64,000 nt of DNA from Acidovorax sp. 210-6 (GTDB taxonomy: Bacteria; Pseudomonadota; Gammaproteobacteria; Burkholderiales; Burkholderiaceae_C): contig NZ_JAACJE010000001.1 in assembly GCF_010020825.1 (NCBI RefSeq), forward strand, positions 2,294,001 through 2,358,000, given 5' to 3'. Both the position numbers and the translations under genes were made by a program. How positions within the stretch are numbered: the stretch's first letter is position 1; each line of letters starts with the position of its first letter. Shown piece after piece: positions 28,209-40,120 of the stretch. The notes under the pieces are model-generated. The model was given only the letters and a program-made list of their open reading frames with translations. It was not told the origin of the DNA and ran no database searches.

Positions 28209-29531
28209 TCAGGCCAAGTGCTTGGCCTGCAGTCGGGGCATGCCGTCCAGCAGCACCCCACCCACCGTGTAGAAGGAGCCAAAGACCACAATTCTATCAG
28301 CGGGGTCTGCCTGGACGAGCGCCGCCTGCAGCGCGTCTGCCGGGTTGGCATGGGTGCTGCAATGCACTTCGCGGCGGCCGCCGGCCACCATTTGCAAAGC
28401 ATTCCACTTTTGCTGCAAGGCCGCCGCAGATTCGGCCCGGGGCGTGGGCAGGTCGCAGAAGTACCAACGGTCCACGATGGGGCCGATGCGCGCCAGCATG
28501 GGAGCCAGGTCTTTGTCTGCCATGGCGCCGAACACCGCATGCGTGGTCGGGAAAAAACCCATGGCGTCCAGGTTGGCCGTCAATGCAGCTACCGAGTGGG
28601 GGTTGTGCGCTACATCCAGCACCAGTACCGGCTGCCCTGGGAACACCTGGAAGCGCCCAGGCAGTTCCACCACCGCCAGGCCATTGCGCACGGCCTGCGC
28701 CGTGATGGGCAGACGATCGCGCAGGGCCTCCAGTGCAGCGAGCGCCCCCGATGCATTGATCAACTGGTTGGCCCCCCGCAGCGCTGGATAGGCCATGCCC
28801 GAATAGCGCCGCCCCCGGCCGGCCCAGCCCCACTGCTGCTTGTCGCCCGAAAAATTGAAGTCCTGCCCAAACCGCCAGAGATCGGCACCGATTTCCCGTG
28901 CGTGGTCAATCACGCTTTGGGGCGGCATGGGGTCGCTGACCACCACCGGCCGACCCGTGCGCATGATGCCGGCCTTCTCGCGCCCGATGCTCTCGCGATC
29001 CGGCCCCAGGTATTCCACGTGGTCGATGTCGATGCTGGTGATGACCGCGCAATCCGGGTCCACCACATTGGTCGCATCCAGCCGCCCGCCCAGGCCCACT
29101 TCCAGAATGGCCACATCCAGCAGACTGTGGCTCATCAGGCGCAGGATGGCCAGCGTGGTGAACTCGAAATAGGTCAAGGCCACCTCATCACCCCCCTGGG
29201 TGCGGGCACGCTCCACGGCCTCGAAGTGTTCCAGCAGACTATCAGCCGTCACGATGTCGCCATGGATGCGGCAGCGCTCCTGGAAATGCACCAGGTGCGG
29301 AGACGAATACACGCCGGTGCGGTAACCGGCCTGCAAGGCCACGGCTTCGATCATGGCGCAGGTCGAGCCCTTGCCATTGGTGCCCGCCACGGTGATGACC
29401 GGGCAATCAAAACGCAGCGCCATGCGGCGCGCCACCTCGCCCACGCGCTGCAGGCCGAGGTCTATGGAGTGGGGGTGCAGGCGCTCACAGTGGGCCAGCC
29501 AGCCTTCGAGGGTATGGATCTTGGTGTGCAT
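28209..29531 (-). CDS. folC: bifunctional folylpolyglutamate/dihydrofolate synthase
   Basis: Adds glutamate to dihydropteroate and extends folate polyglutamate tails. The 440-residue Mur-ligase-fold protein has the P-loop TVAGTNGKGSTCAMIEA near residue 47 and the ILEVGLGGRLDATNVV block. The C-terminal domain has VLDVAHNPHSVAAL. It is the first of the folC-dedD-cvpA-purF-metZ-gltX series and is followed 13 bases later by the 268-bp element. A divergent arsC-like gene starts 47 bases upstream. Confidence 0.96.
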   Translation of the reverse strand: MHTKIHTLEGWLAHCERLHPHSIDLGLQRVGEVARRMALRFDCPVITVAGTNGKGSTCAMIEAVALQAGYRTGVYSSPHLVHFQERCRIHGDIVTADSLLEHFEAVERARTQGGDEVALTYFEFTTLAILRLMSHSLLDVAILEVGLGGRLDATNVVDPDCAVITSIDIDHVEYLGPDRESIGREKAGIMRTGRPVVVSDPMPPQSVIDHAREIGADLWRFGQDFNFSGDKQQWGWAGRGRRYSGMAYPALRGANQLINASGALAALEALRDRLPITAQAVRNGLAVVELPGRFQVFPGQPVLVLDVAHNPHSVAALTANLDAMGFFPTTHAVFGAMADKDLAPMLARIGPIVDRWYFCDLPTPRAESAAALQQKWNALQMVAGGRREVHCSTHANPADALQAALVQADPADRIVVFGSFYTVGGVLLDGMPRLQAKHLA

Positions 29532-29578
29532 ACAGCCTGGGATTGTCGCCCAGCCCGAAGCTGGAGCATGATGGAGCC

Positions 29579-29956
29579 ATGAAAATCACCCTTTTTGGCA
29601 TTCCGAACTGCGACACGGTCAAGAAGGCCCGCGCCTGGCTGACGGCCCAGGGCCTGGACTACCAATTCCACAACTTCGCAACACAAGGCGTCCCCGCCGA
29701 ACACCTGCAGCGCTGGGTGGCGCACTGCGGCTGGGGGACGGTGCTCAACCGTCGCGGCACCACCTGGCGCAAGCTGAGCGCCGAGGAGCAAGCCAGCGCA
29801 AAAGACGCCGCCAGCGCCCAGGTGCTGATGCAGCAGCACCCCAGTCTCATCAAACGCCCGGTGGTGGAGTGGCCGCTGGCCCAAGGGCCGCTGATCACGG
29901 TGGGATGGGACGCCCAGGCATGGGCCCAACACGCCAGCGCAATGCAAAACGTCTGA
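29579..29956 (+). CDS. ArsC/Spx family protein (YffB-like)
   Basis: A 125-residue thioredoxin-fold protein of the arsenate reductase/Spx family. The N-terminal GIPNCDTVKKARAWL carries the single conserved cysteine (C10), as in YffB. The LIKRPVVEW motif in the second half is also family-typical. True detoxifying ArsC usually has other ars genes beside it, and none are seen here. A redox role, perhaps GSH-dependent thiol reduction, is more likely but unproven. ATG 29579 fits the family start. Confidence 0.9.
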   Translation: MKITLFGIPNCDTVKKARAWLTAQGLDYQFHNFATQGVPAEHLQRWVAHCGWGTVLNRRGTTWRKLSAEEQASAKDAASAQVLMQQHPSLIKRPVVEWPLAQGPLITVGWDAQAWAQHASAMQNV

Positions 29957-30074
29957 AACCGCACAGTTTCTTACGTATCTTTACCTGGAAACTGCCCGTC
30001 CGATACCTTGCACCGATAAACTTTTCTACAGTCTGGCGCGTTATGGAGTCGGACCCGTTTCCCTGGAGAACCCC

Positions 30075-30719
30075 ATGAAAAAAGCCATCGCCTTCACCGT
30101 TTTGGCGGCCACCGCCACACTGGCCAGCGCACAGGAACAAGCCCGCGTGCTCTCGGCCACCCCCATCGTGCAGCAGGTAGCCATCCCGCGCCAGGTGTGC
30201 ACCAACGAGACGGTGTACACCGGCCAGCGCACCACCGGAGGCGGCGCAGTGCTCGGCGCCATCGCGGGCGGCGCCGCTGGCAACGCCGTGGGCAAGGGCA
30301 GCGGCCGCGCAGCAGCCACGGCCATTGGCGTGATCGGTGGCGCCGTGCTGGGCAACCACATCGAGGGCCAGGGCCGCCCCCAGTATGAGAACGTACAGCG
30401 CTGCGGCACCGAAACCTATTATGAAAACCGCACCGTGGGCTACAACGTGGTGTACGAGTATGCAGGCCGCCAGTATTCCACCCAGACCGCCACCGATCCT
30501 GGGCGCTACATCACCGTACAGGTGCAGCCCACGAACCAGCCCGCCCCCTACGGCCAAAGCGGCTATGTGCAGCCAGGCGTCGTCAGCTCGCCTTACACCA
30601 ACTATCCCCAGCCTGGCGTGACGGTCATTGAGTACGGATACGAAAACGACCCCTACCGACCTCGCCATCCCCACTACCCGCCGCACAATCACTACAACAA
30701 CAATCCCTACGATCGCTGA
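30075..30719 (+). CDS. glycine-zipper 2TM domain envelope protein
   Basis: A 214-residue exported protein. It has a clear signal peptide (MKKAIAFTVLAATATLASA). The glycine-zipper block lies near residues 54-94 (GGGAVLGAIAGGAAGNAVGK and AIGVIGGAVLGNHIEG). The C-terminal tail is Tyr/Pro/His/Asn-rich. It resembles the Rickettsia 17-kDa antigen/SlyB-like group but lacks the lipobox cysteine. It is a single gene followed by its own terminator. A structural role in the envelope is inferred from the family. Confidence 0.87.
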   Translation: MKKAIAFTVLAATATLASAQEQARVLSATPIVQQVAIPRQVCTNETVYTGQRTTGGGAVLGAIAGGAAGNAVGKGSGRAAATAIGVIGGAVLGNHIEGQGRPQYENVQRCGTETYYENRTVGYNVVYEYAGRQYSTQTATDPGRYITVQVQPTNQPAPYGQSGYVQPGVVSSPYTNYPQPGVTVIEYGYENDPYRPRHPHYPPHNHYNNNPYDR

Positions 30720-30741
30720 TCCATCCAGCTTCGTTTTCTCT

Positions 30742-30768
30742 GAGGGCCAGGCAGGGCCCTCTTTTTTT
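30742..30768 (+). terminator. rho-independent terminator
   Basis: A 7-bp stem, GAGGGCC and GGCCCTC, with a 6-base loop and seven Ts, 22 bases after the glycine-zipper gene. Confidence 0.9.
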
Positions 30769-30889
30769 GCCAAGGTGCTGTGGGCTTTGGCCTGGGCCGG
30801 ACAAACCGGTCTGGAATGCATCCGGGTCACGGCGGTCATAGCTGTCACCTAGAATGCAGGGTTTATCCCCGTTCCAGCAAAGAACTCCC

Positions 30890-32571
<1,682 letters not shown>

Positions 32572-32595
32572 GCCCTGCACCCCGCGCACCCATGA

Positions 32596-32623
32596 AAAAG
32601 ACCGCCTTCGGGCGGTTTTTTTT
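32596..32623. terminator. bidirectional terminator after argG
   Basis: Stem ACCGCC/GGCGGT with a TTCG tetraloop, flanked by AAAAAG on the left and eight Ts on the right. It serves argG on the plus strand and could also serve murB reading toward it. Confidence 0.9.
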
Positions 32624-32636
32624 ATGGTCTTTTTGC

Positions 32637-32686
32637 CATTCAACGCTTATCCAGCAAGCGTTAGTAGCTATTAAATTTATAGCATC
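32637..32686 (+). repeat. dispersed AGCTAT/ATAGCA repeat, copy E
   Basis: AACGCTTATCCAGCAAGCGT then AGTAGCTATTAAATTTATAG, then CA. Its last bases overlap the murB stop codon (minus strand). Confidence 0.8.
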
Positions 32687-33767
32687 ACAAAACCACCGGC
32701 TCTGGCTCCAGCCGGATACCAAAGCGCTCATAGACGCTGGTCTGGATGGCGCGGGCCAGGGTCATGACCTCGCCGCCGGTCACACTGTCGGCGCCCTGCC
32801 CCCGGTTGACCAGCACCAGCGCCTGCTTTTCATACACACCGGCCTTGCCCACGGTTTTGCCCTTCCAGCCGCAGGCGTCAATCAGCCAGCCCGCCGCTAG
32901 TTTGATGCTGCCGTCGGGCATGGGGTAGTGCACGATCTTGGGATCGCGCGCGATGATGTCCTGGCACTGCTCTGGGGTGACGGTGGGGTTCTTGAAAAAG
33001 CTCCCGGCGTTGCCCAGTACGGCCGGGTCGGGCAGCTTGGCACTGCGGATGGCGCACACCCAGTCAAAAATCTGCTGCGCCGTGGGTTCGGCAATGCCCG
33101 TCTCCTGCCGTTTGCGCTCCAGATCCAGGTAGCCCAGCTCGGGGCGCCAGGCGCGCGGCAGGCGCAGACGCACGTGGGTGATGACGGCCCGCCCCGCCAA
33201 CCCCATGCCACGCGGCAGTTGCTCGCCGCTGCCCGGCTGGGCCGGGGGGTGCTTGAAAACCGAATCGCGGTAGCCAAAGGCGCACTGCGCGGCATCGAGC
33301 GTGAAGGTCTGGCCCGTGGCCAGATCGAAGGCGGTCAGGGAATCAAAGCGGTCCTGCAGCTCCACCCCGTAAGCGCCGATGTTCTGCACCGGGGCGGCGC
33401 CCACCGTGCCGGGAATCAGCGCCAGGTTCTCCAGCCCCGGCCAACCCTGCTGCAGGGTCCAGGCCACCGTGCCATGCCAGGGCTCGCCCGCCGCCACTTC
33501 CACCACCCAGGCGTCGGGGGTTTCCTGCACCAGGCGGCGCCCACGCAGCTCCATCTTCAGCACCGTGGTTTTCACATCGCCCGTGAGCACCACATTGCTG
33601 CCCCCGCCCAGCACAAACACCGCCTCGCCCGCCCGCACGGCGGTGTGGTGCCAATCCACCAGATCCTGCAGGCTGCGCACGCGCACCAGGGTTTCGGCAC
33701 GGGCCACGATGCCAAAGCTGTTGTAGGGCTGTAAAGAGACGTTTTTCTCGACTAACATTGCCTCCAT
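32685..33767 (-). CDS. murB: UDP-N-acetylenolpyruvoylglucosamine reductase
   Basis: An FAD enzyme that reduces the enolpyruvyl group to make UDP-MurNAc for peptidoglycan. The type I MurB has 360 residues. FAD-binding [11 protein letters not shown] and [17 protein letters not shown] are present, as are the catalytic regions FGYRDSVFK and [10 protein letters not shown], the latter with the proton-donating serine. Starts at 33767 (MEAM) or 33758 (MLVEKN) are possible; a GGAGG lies too close to the second, so I took the first. The stop codon overlaps repeat copy E. It is divergent from yajQ. Confidence 0.96.
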   Translation of the reverse strand: MEAMLVEKNVSLQPYNSFGIVARAETLVRVRSLQDLVDWHHTAVRAGEAVFVLGGGSNVVLTGDVKTTVLKMELRGRRLVQETPDAWVVEVAAGEPWHGTVAWTLQQGWPGLENLALIPGTVGAAPVQNIGAYGVELQDRFDSLTAFDLATGQTFTLDAAQCAFGYRDSVFKHPPAQPGSGEQLPRGMGLAGRAVITHVRLRLPRAWRPELGYLDLERKRQETGIAEPTAQQIFDWVCAIRSAKLPDPAVLGNAGSFFKNPTVTPEQCQDIIARDPKIVHYPMPDGSIKLAAGWLIDACGWKGKTVGKAGVYEKQALVLVNRGQGADSVTGGEVMTLARAIQTSVYERFGIRLEPEPVVL

Positions 33768-33824
33768 TGTCGCACCCGCCTTTGCAGGCGGTGCTGCGTT
33801 GACTTTTCCTATTGCTGTTCTGCC

Positions 33825-34310
33825 ATGCCGTCTTTTGATACCGTTTGTGAAGCCGATTTTGTCGAAGTGAAGAATGCCGTGGAGAACGCGGCCAAGGAGA
33901 TCGGCACGCGTTTTGACTTCAAGGGCACGTCTGCCGCCGTCGAGCTCAAGGACAAGGAGATCACACTCTTTGGCGATGCCGAGTTCCAACTCACCCAGGT
34001 CGAGGATCTGCTGCGCAACAAGCTCACCAAGCGCAACGTGGACGTGCGCTTTCTCGACATCGGCAAGCCCCAGAAAGTTGGCGGCGACAAGGTCAAGCAG
34101 GTGGTCAAGGTGCGCAACGGCATCGACAGTGAGCTGGCCAAGAAGATCCAGCGTCTCGTCAAGGACAGCAAGATCAAGGTGCAGGCCGCCATCCAGGACG
34201 AAAAGGTGCGCGTCACCGGCGCCAAGCGCGACGACCTGCAGGCCGTGATGGCGCTGATCCGCAAGGAGATCGCCGACATGCCGCTGTCGTTCAACAACTT
34301 CCGCGACTGA
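33825..34310 (+). CDS. yajQ: YajQ family nucleotide-binding protein
   Basis: A 161-residue protein of the DUF520/YajQ family with two ferredoxin-like halves. The family start [20 protein letters not shown] and the repeated [23 protein letters not shown] block are clear. Some homologues (Xanthomonas) bind cyclic di-GMP and act with a transcription factor; others bind nucleotides or tRNA. Which applies here cannot be told. It is followed by an exported protease gene 26 bases on. Confidence 0.95.
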   Translation: MPSFDTVCEADFVEVKNAVENAAKEIGTRFDFKGTSAAVELKDKEITLFGDAEFQLTQVEDLLRNKLTKRNVDVRFLDIGKPQKVGGDKVKQVVKVRNGIDSELAKKIQRLVKDSKIKVQAAIQDEKVRVTGAKRDDLQAVMALIRKEIADMPLSFNNFRD

Positions 34311-34336
34311 CAGCGCACCACCCCGGGAGCCCCTCC

Positions 34337-34990
34337 ATGCCGCAGCGCCCTTCTCTTGTTCGGTCTGCCCTGCTGCTGGGGCTGGGCCTGTGGTGCAGTG
34401 CTGCGGCCCAGGCGGCCCCGGCCGTCTCGCTGGCTGGGGTGCTGGGCGGCAAGGCTCTGCTCGTGGTCGATGGAGCGCCGCCCAAGGGCGTGGCACCGGG
34501 CCAGACCCACCAGGGGGTGAAGGTGGTGTCGGTCAGCCGCGATGCCGTGGTCGTCGATATCAACGGCGCCAGCAGCACTTTGCGGCTGGGCGAGTCGCCG
34601 GTGAATGTAGGCGGCTCCGGCGCGGGCCGCCGCATCGTGCTCAAGGGCGACAGCCGGGGGCATTTCGTCAACCAGGGCATGATCAACGGGCGCATCATGC
34701 AGTTCATGGTGGATACCGGTGCCACCACCGTGTCCATCGGCCGCCCGGACGCCGAACGCATGGGTCTCAAATACCAGGGCGGCCAGGTGGTGAACATGAA
34801 CACCGCCAACGGCGTGACCCAGGGCTGGCGCATGCGGCTGGACTCGGTCCGCATCGGCGATGTGGAAGTGCTCAACGTCGATGCCATCATCACCCCGCAG
34901 GCCATGCCCTACGTGCTGCTGGGCAACAGTTTTCTGGGTCAGTTCCAGATGACACGCACGAACGACCAAATGGTGCTGGAAAAGCGCTGA
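34337..34990 (+). CDS. exported retropepsin-like aspartic protease (clan AA)
   Basis: A 217-residue protein with a signal peptide (to about residue 30, AAAQAAPA). The C-terminal retropepsin-like domain has the catalytic VDTGATTVSIG, with active Asp near residue 126, and the flap and YVLLGNSFLGQFQ parts typical of the clan AA/TIGR02281 group. One Asp per chain means it must dimerise to work. It probably acts in the periplasm; substrates are unknown. Its TGA overlaps the next gene's ATG by one base. Confidence 0.9.
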   Translation: MPQRPSLVRSALLLGLGLWCSAAAQAAPAVSLAGVLGGKALLVVDGAPPKGVAPGQTHQGVKVVSVSRDAVVVDINGASSTLRLGESPVNVGGSGAGRRIVLKGDSRGHFVNQGMINGRIMQFMVDTGATTVSIGRPDAERMGLKYQGGQVVNMNTANGVTQGWRMRLDSVRIGDVEVLNVDAIITPQAMPYVLLGNSFLGQFQMTRTNDQMVLEKR

Positions 34991-35985
34991 TGCCTACCTC
35001 TGCCCCCCTGCGCCCCACCCACGACGACGAGTACGAGGACCTGCTCGGGCTTTGGGGCGATCTGGAGTCGGGCCTGTCGGTGCTGCTCTCGCGCCCGCAG
35101 GACGTGGTGGACTTTGGCGCCAAGGTGCGCCAGTTCGACCAATGGCTGCAAGACCTGGTGGCGCACGACATCGACAGTGCGCTGTACCTGATGTTCCAGC
35201 TCGCGGCCACGTCCACCGTGGGCTACAGCACATCGCATGCACTGGTATGCGGCACGCTGTGCCACATCATGGCGCGCGAGTTCGGGCTGCCCGTGACCGA
35301 GCGCAACGCGCTGGTGCGCGCGGCGCTGACCATGAACATCGCCATGACCCGCCTGCAGGACGAACTGGCCGCGCAGCGCGAGCAGCCCAGCCCAGCGCAA
35401 AAAGAGGCCATCAACGCGCACCCGCACCGATCACAGGATCTGTTGGTGCAACTGAACATCACCAACGGCCTGTGGCTGGACCTGGTGGGCCAGCACCATG
35501 AGCGGGTATCCGAGCGCGACCCCCTGCACAGCCTGAGCGAGGTGGACCGGCTGACGCGCATCCTGGGCACCATCGACCGCTATGCCGCCATGATCAGCCC
35601 GCGCAAGTCCCGCCCAGGGCGCAGCGCCACCGACTCGGTGCGCGCCTTGGTGGAAATGGACCAGCGCGACGAGGTCGGCCTGGTGTTGGTGCGTACCGTG
35701 GGCCTGTGCCCACCAGGCTCCTTCGTACGCCTGGACAACGGCGACATTGCCGTGGTACTGCGCCGCAGCGCCAAGCCCAACCTGCCCCTGGTGGCCAGCA
35801 TCGTGGATCGCGGTGGCAAGCTGCTGACCGAACCCCGGCTGCACCAGACGATGGAAGGCAAGCCCCGCATCCAGTCGGCCCTGGCACGCAACGCGGTGAC
35901 CGTGGAACTGAACCACCGCACCATGGTGCGCCTGGGTCTCTTTGCCGCCATGCCCGAACTAACGACCCAGCCCGCTGCGCTGTAA
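34990..35985 (+). CDS. HD-GYP-derived protein lacking the GYP motif
   Basis: A 331-residue cytosolic protein. Residues about 60-205 resemble the HD-GYP/HDOD fold, including a GQHHER motif that matches the HHE of HD-GYP phosphodiesterases. But the first HD pair and the GYP loop are not present in recognisable form. The C-terminal ~110 residues follow the pattern seen after HD-GYP domains (LVRTVGLCPPGSFVRLDNGD). The likely state is a regulatory or degenerate cyclic-di-GMP-type protein. It overlaps the protease gene by one base (TGATG), so they are coupled. Confidence 0.8.
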   Translation: MPTSAPLRPTHDDEYEDLLGLWGDLESGLSVLLSRPQDVVDFGAKVRQFDQWLQDLVAHDIDSALYLMFQLAATSTVGYSTSHALVCGTLCHIMAREFGLPVTERNALVRAALTMNIAMTRLQDELAAQREQPSPAQKEAINAHPHRSQDLLVQLNITNGLWLDLVGQHHERVSERDPLHSLSEVDRLTRILGTIDRYAAMISPRKSRPGRSATDSVRALVEMDQRDEVGLVLVRTVGLCPPGSFVRLDNGDIAVVLRRSAKPNLPLVASIVDRGGKLLTEPRLHQTMEGKPRIQSALARNAVTVELNHRTMVRLGLFAAMPELTTQPAAL

Positions 35986-35998
35986 CCCAGCGCTTCAC

Positions 35999-37057
35999 TC
36001 AGTCCAGGTGCCCCCAGTAAATCAAGGCATCGCGCCCCTGTACCGACAGATCGACCTGGGCCCCCACAGGCAGCAATACTTTGGTAGGCACATGGCCATA
36101 GGGCAGGCCCGTGAGCACCGGAATGCTCAACTGGCTGCGCAGCCAGTCCACCACGGTCTGCAGCTTGAAGCCCTTGTCGTGCGGCGCCAGCCGGTAGTTG
36201 CTGAACTGGCCCAGCACCAGCGCCTTTTGCCGCGCCAGCACACCGGCATGCAGCAGTTGCGTGAGCATGCGCTCCACCCTGTAGGGGTGCTCGTTCACGT
36301 CCTCGACAAACAGAATGCCACCGTCCACCTGCGGAAAGTACGGCGTACCCACCAGCGCGCACAGCACGGCCAGGTTGCCCCCCCACAGGATGCTCGATGC
36401 AACCTCGAACTCGGGCAGCGGCGCTTCAGGCGTACCTGCGGCCCGCCGCTCCTTGGGCATGCGCCAGCCAGCGCCCTCGCCGTGGCCGGTGAGCAGGTCG
36501 TCAAAACAGGCTTCCATGATGTCGTCAGGCCCCTCCTGCACACCAAAGTCGGCGCCCAGCGCGGGGCCGGCCCAGGTCAGGGCGCCGGCCTGCGCCAGCA
36601 CGGCACACTGCAGCGCGGTGAAGTCGCTGATGCCCACAAACTGCGTGCCCTTGTCCACCGCCCGTGCCACGGCAGCACAGTCGATGCCCGGCAGGATGCG
36701 CGTGAGGCCATAGCCTCCGCGTGAGATCAGCGCCACATCGGCGCCGCTGGCGGCTGCCCGGTGGATGGCGGCCAGGCGCGTGGCATCGTCGCCCGCAAAG
36801 CGGGTGTGCTGTGCCAGGGCGTCGGGGTCGATCTCCACCTCATGCCCCAGTGCCTGCAGGCGTTTGACACCCCGACGAAAGGCCGCCTTGTCGCGCACGG
36901 CGCTGGAGGGCGAATAGATGTAGATGTGCTTGGGGCCGTGGTCGTGGCCGCAGCCACAGGCGGCATGTTCGTGGTCGGAAGACAAGGCGTTCGGGCCCTG
37001 CGCGGGCCCGCTCCGTGGATGCTCAAAGGCGGAAGTATTCCACAGCCTCAGGCACAT
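35999..37057 (-). CDS. ldcA: LD-carboxypeptidase (peptidase S66)
   Basis: Cleaves the terminal D-Ala from murein tetrapeptides during cell-wall recycling in the cytosol. The S66 nucleophile is in LISRGGYGLTRIL. SSILWGGNLAVLCALVGT and the late VEDVNEHPYRVERML block are also family-typical. The ATG at 37057 is the only ATG before the domain. The conserved part, a His/Cys-rich stretch (HEHAACGCGHDHG) followed by KHIYIYSPSSAV, begins near a TTG at 36985, which may be the true start. The His/Cys-rich leader could bind metal, by inference. Confidence 0.9.
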   Translation of the reverse strand: MCLRLWNTSAFEHPRSGPAQGPNALSSDHEHAACGCGHDHGPKHIYIYSPSSAVRDKAAFRRGVKRLQALGHEVEIDPDALAQHTRFAGDDATRLAAIHRAAASGADVALISRGGYGLTRILPGIDCAAVARAVDKGTQFVGISDFTALQCAVLAQAGALTWAGPALGADFGVQEGPDDIMEACFDDLLTGHGEGAGWRMPKERRAAGTPEAPLPEFEVASSILWGGNLAVLCALVGTPYFPQVDGGILFVEDVNEHPYRVERMLTQLLHAGVLARQKALVLGQFSNYRLAPHDKGFKLQTVVDWLRSQLSIPVLTGLPYGHVPTKVLLPVGAQVDLSVQGRDALIYWGHLD

Positions 37058-37087
37058 CCTCTAAACCACAGGCTCTGGCACCGCGAG

Positions 37088-37402
37088 TCAGATACCAGAC
37101 AACACCGCATCCATGGCAGCGACCAAAGTACTGGCCTGCGTTGCCACGTTGTCTACCGAGCATCGCAACTGCTTGACTGGCAAAGGCGCCGCAAAGTGTG
37201 CCAACGCATGCAGACGCTGACCGTTGACGGTGATGACCGGACACAGTGCGGTCGGCACCTTGCCCGGAAAGTCGAGCACGGCCAGCGGCACGGTCAGTCG
37301 GGTAGCCAGCGCATCAAGCAAATCACTCTGGATTACGACCACGTAAGGGATGCCGCTGGCCCCACTGGCGCTGGGGTTGGGAAAAACGTCGTACTGGGCC
37401 AT
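37088..37402 (-). CDS. CcdB-like toxin
   Basis: A 104-residue CcdB-family protein (MAQYDVFPNPS, then YVVVIQSDLLDALATRLTVP), normally a DNA gyrase poison. Its start lies six bases after the antitoxin stop, as in a toxin-antitoxin operon. Classical CcdB ends in Trp-Gly-Ile, which is needed to contact gyrase; here the end is Ser-Gly-Ile. Gyrase poisoning may therefore be weak, lost or redirected. The antitoxin before it is not CcdA-like but Phd/YefM-like. Confidence 0.88.
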   Translation of the reverse strand: MAQYDVFPNPSASGASGIPYVVVIQSDLLDALATRLTVPLAVLDFPGKVPTALCPVITVNGQRLHALAHFAAPLPVKQLRCSVDNVATQASTLVAAMDAVLSGI

Positions 37403-37408
37403 CGACAA

Positions 37409-37678
37409 TTACCAAGGCCGCAGGTCGGCACCCGGAATACCCAGTGTGTCGACACGGGCGTTCTGGTTCGCCAGCCACTCGCCAAAATCGGCTTCAAACG
37501 CCTTCTTGCGCGCAGCGAGATCGGCCTTACCCACGCTGGAGCGCAGGGCTTGGTAGAGTTCGACGCTGAGAATCACGGTATCGAGGTGACCCGCCTTTTC
37601 CACAAAAACTGGTTCGCGCTTGGCTTGGGCGCAGAGGCTGCCAAAACGGTTTTTGGCTTCGGTGGCTGTAACGCGCAT
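37409..37678 (-). CDS. Phd/YefM-like antitoxin
   Basis: An 89-residue protein with an N-terminal Phd/YefM-type DNA-binding segment (VTATEAKNRFGSLCAQAKRE, then PVFVEKAGHLDTVILS) and a charged C-terminal tail that should wrap the toxin. I chose ATG 37678 because the MRVTATEAK start fits the family; an ATG 15 bases upstream is possible. It precedes the CcdB-like toxin by six bases and probably represses the pair. Confidence 0.85.
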   Translation of the reverse strand: MRVTATEAKNRFGSLCAQAKREPVFVEKAGHLDTVILSVELYQALRSSVGKADLAARKKAFEADFGEWLANQNARVDTLGIPGADLRPW

Positions 37679-37765
37679 GACGAACTCCTTCAATAGTTGG
37701 CCATTTTAGCCATCGTTGTTGAAGTAGCACCCAGTGGGGTAGGTGATGCACCCCCAATGCCATGG

Positions 37766-39214
<1,449 letters not shown>

Positions 39215-39439
39215 TCAATATTCGACCGACGCTGGGCGTGCCTGCTGCATGGCCTGGTCGAGCGCCTTGCGGTACTGCTCCTGCACCTGCTGGGCCTGCG
39301 CAGGTGTGGTCACTGTGGTGGGCATGTCCGGCAGCGGCGCCACAGGTGCCACGGCGGGAGGCGGCAGGGTTTTGCGCGTGAGCAGTGCCACCACGGCCAG
39401 CACCACCAGCAATGAAATGAGCCCCAGGGCTGCTCGCAT
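39215..39439 (-). CDS. small membrane-anchored protein of unknown function
   Basis: A 74-residue protein with one N-terminal membrane helix (ALGLISLLVVLAVVALL) followed by a Pro-rich and then Gln/Ala-rich soluble tail. I do not recognise a family. The ATG lies one base after the paiB stop (TGA c ATG), so translation is probably coupled to it. The stop abuts repeat F. Confidence 0.7.
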   Translation of the reverse strand: MRAALGLISLLVVLAVVALLTRKTLPPPAVAPVAPLPDMPTTVTTPAQAQQVQEQYRKALDQAMQQARPASVEY

Positions 39440-39440
39440 G

Positions 39441-40070
39441 TCACTCCTCCTGTGCGGGCACCATGCCCAGCGTTTCCATCCATTGCGCCAAAGCCTGCGC
39501 ATCCGGCCCACCCTGGCGGTAGGCGGCATGCAGGGCGGCGTGCGACTCCTTGCGGTGCTGGTTGAGCTTGAGCTTGCATTGCAACCCGGTCACATGCAGT
39601 TCAAAGGCCACGATGCCCGCCATCATCTTGTGTGCAAACGCCTCACCCAGGGCACGCCACTGCGCGGCATACGGGGGTTCGTGATCGCCGATCAGGGCCT
39701 TGAGCAGGGCATCTTTGGCCGTGGGCTCCTCCACCATCTCAGCGCGCACCCGGCAGTGCACCGCCAGGTAGTTCCAGCTGGGCACACGCTGAAGGTCAGG
39801 GTACACAGCGGGTGAAAGGTAGGCGTGCGGCCCCAGAAAAGCCACCAGCGCCTCGGGGCGCTGTTGCAGATAGCGCCAGTGCGGATTGCCACGCGCGCAA
39901 TGGCCCAGCAGCACACGCTGATCGCCGCGCACCTGCAAGTGCAGGGGAAGATGGGTGATGAAGGGAAAGCCCTCGTCGTCGGTGGAGACCAGGCTGGCCA
40001 GCGGGTGTGCCCGCATCAATGCATCGGCATGCGCGCCGTCGGGGCTTTGGAATTGGGCAGGCAGGTACAT
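39441..40070 (-). CDS. FMN-binding PaiB family regulator
   Basis: A 209-residue FMN-binding split-barrel protein of the PaiB type. The start MYLPAQFQSPD, the THLPLHLQ segment and WNYLAVHCRVRAEMVEE are typical, as is the C-terminal KLKLNQHRKE motif. PaiB in Bacillus affects sporulation and protease genes, but the role in betaproteobacteria is unknown. It may act as a flavin or redox protein rather than a DNA-binding regulator. The next gene starts one base after its stop. Confidence 0.9.
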   Translation of the reverse strand: MYLPAQFQSPDGAHADALMRAHPLASLVSTDDEGFPFITHLPLHLQVRGDQRVLLGHCARGNPHWRYLQQRPEALVAFLGPHAYLSPAVYPDLQRVPSWNYLAVHCRVRAEMVEEPTAKDALLKALIGDHEPPYAAQWRALGEAFAHKMMAGIVAFELHVTGLQCKLKLNQHRKESHAALHAAYRQGGPDAQALAQWMETLGMVPAQEE

Positions 40071-40120
40071 GATGGAGTCCGCGTCGGGCCTCCACTGTAC
40101 CTCTGCAAGACAGTGCCCGA

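Noticed and set aside
33768-34496. An upstream extension of the murB frame
   Set aside because: It runs antisense to yajQ and has no MurB homology.
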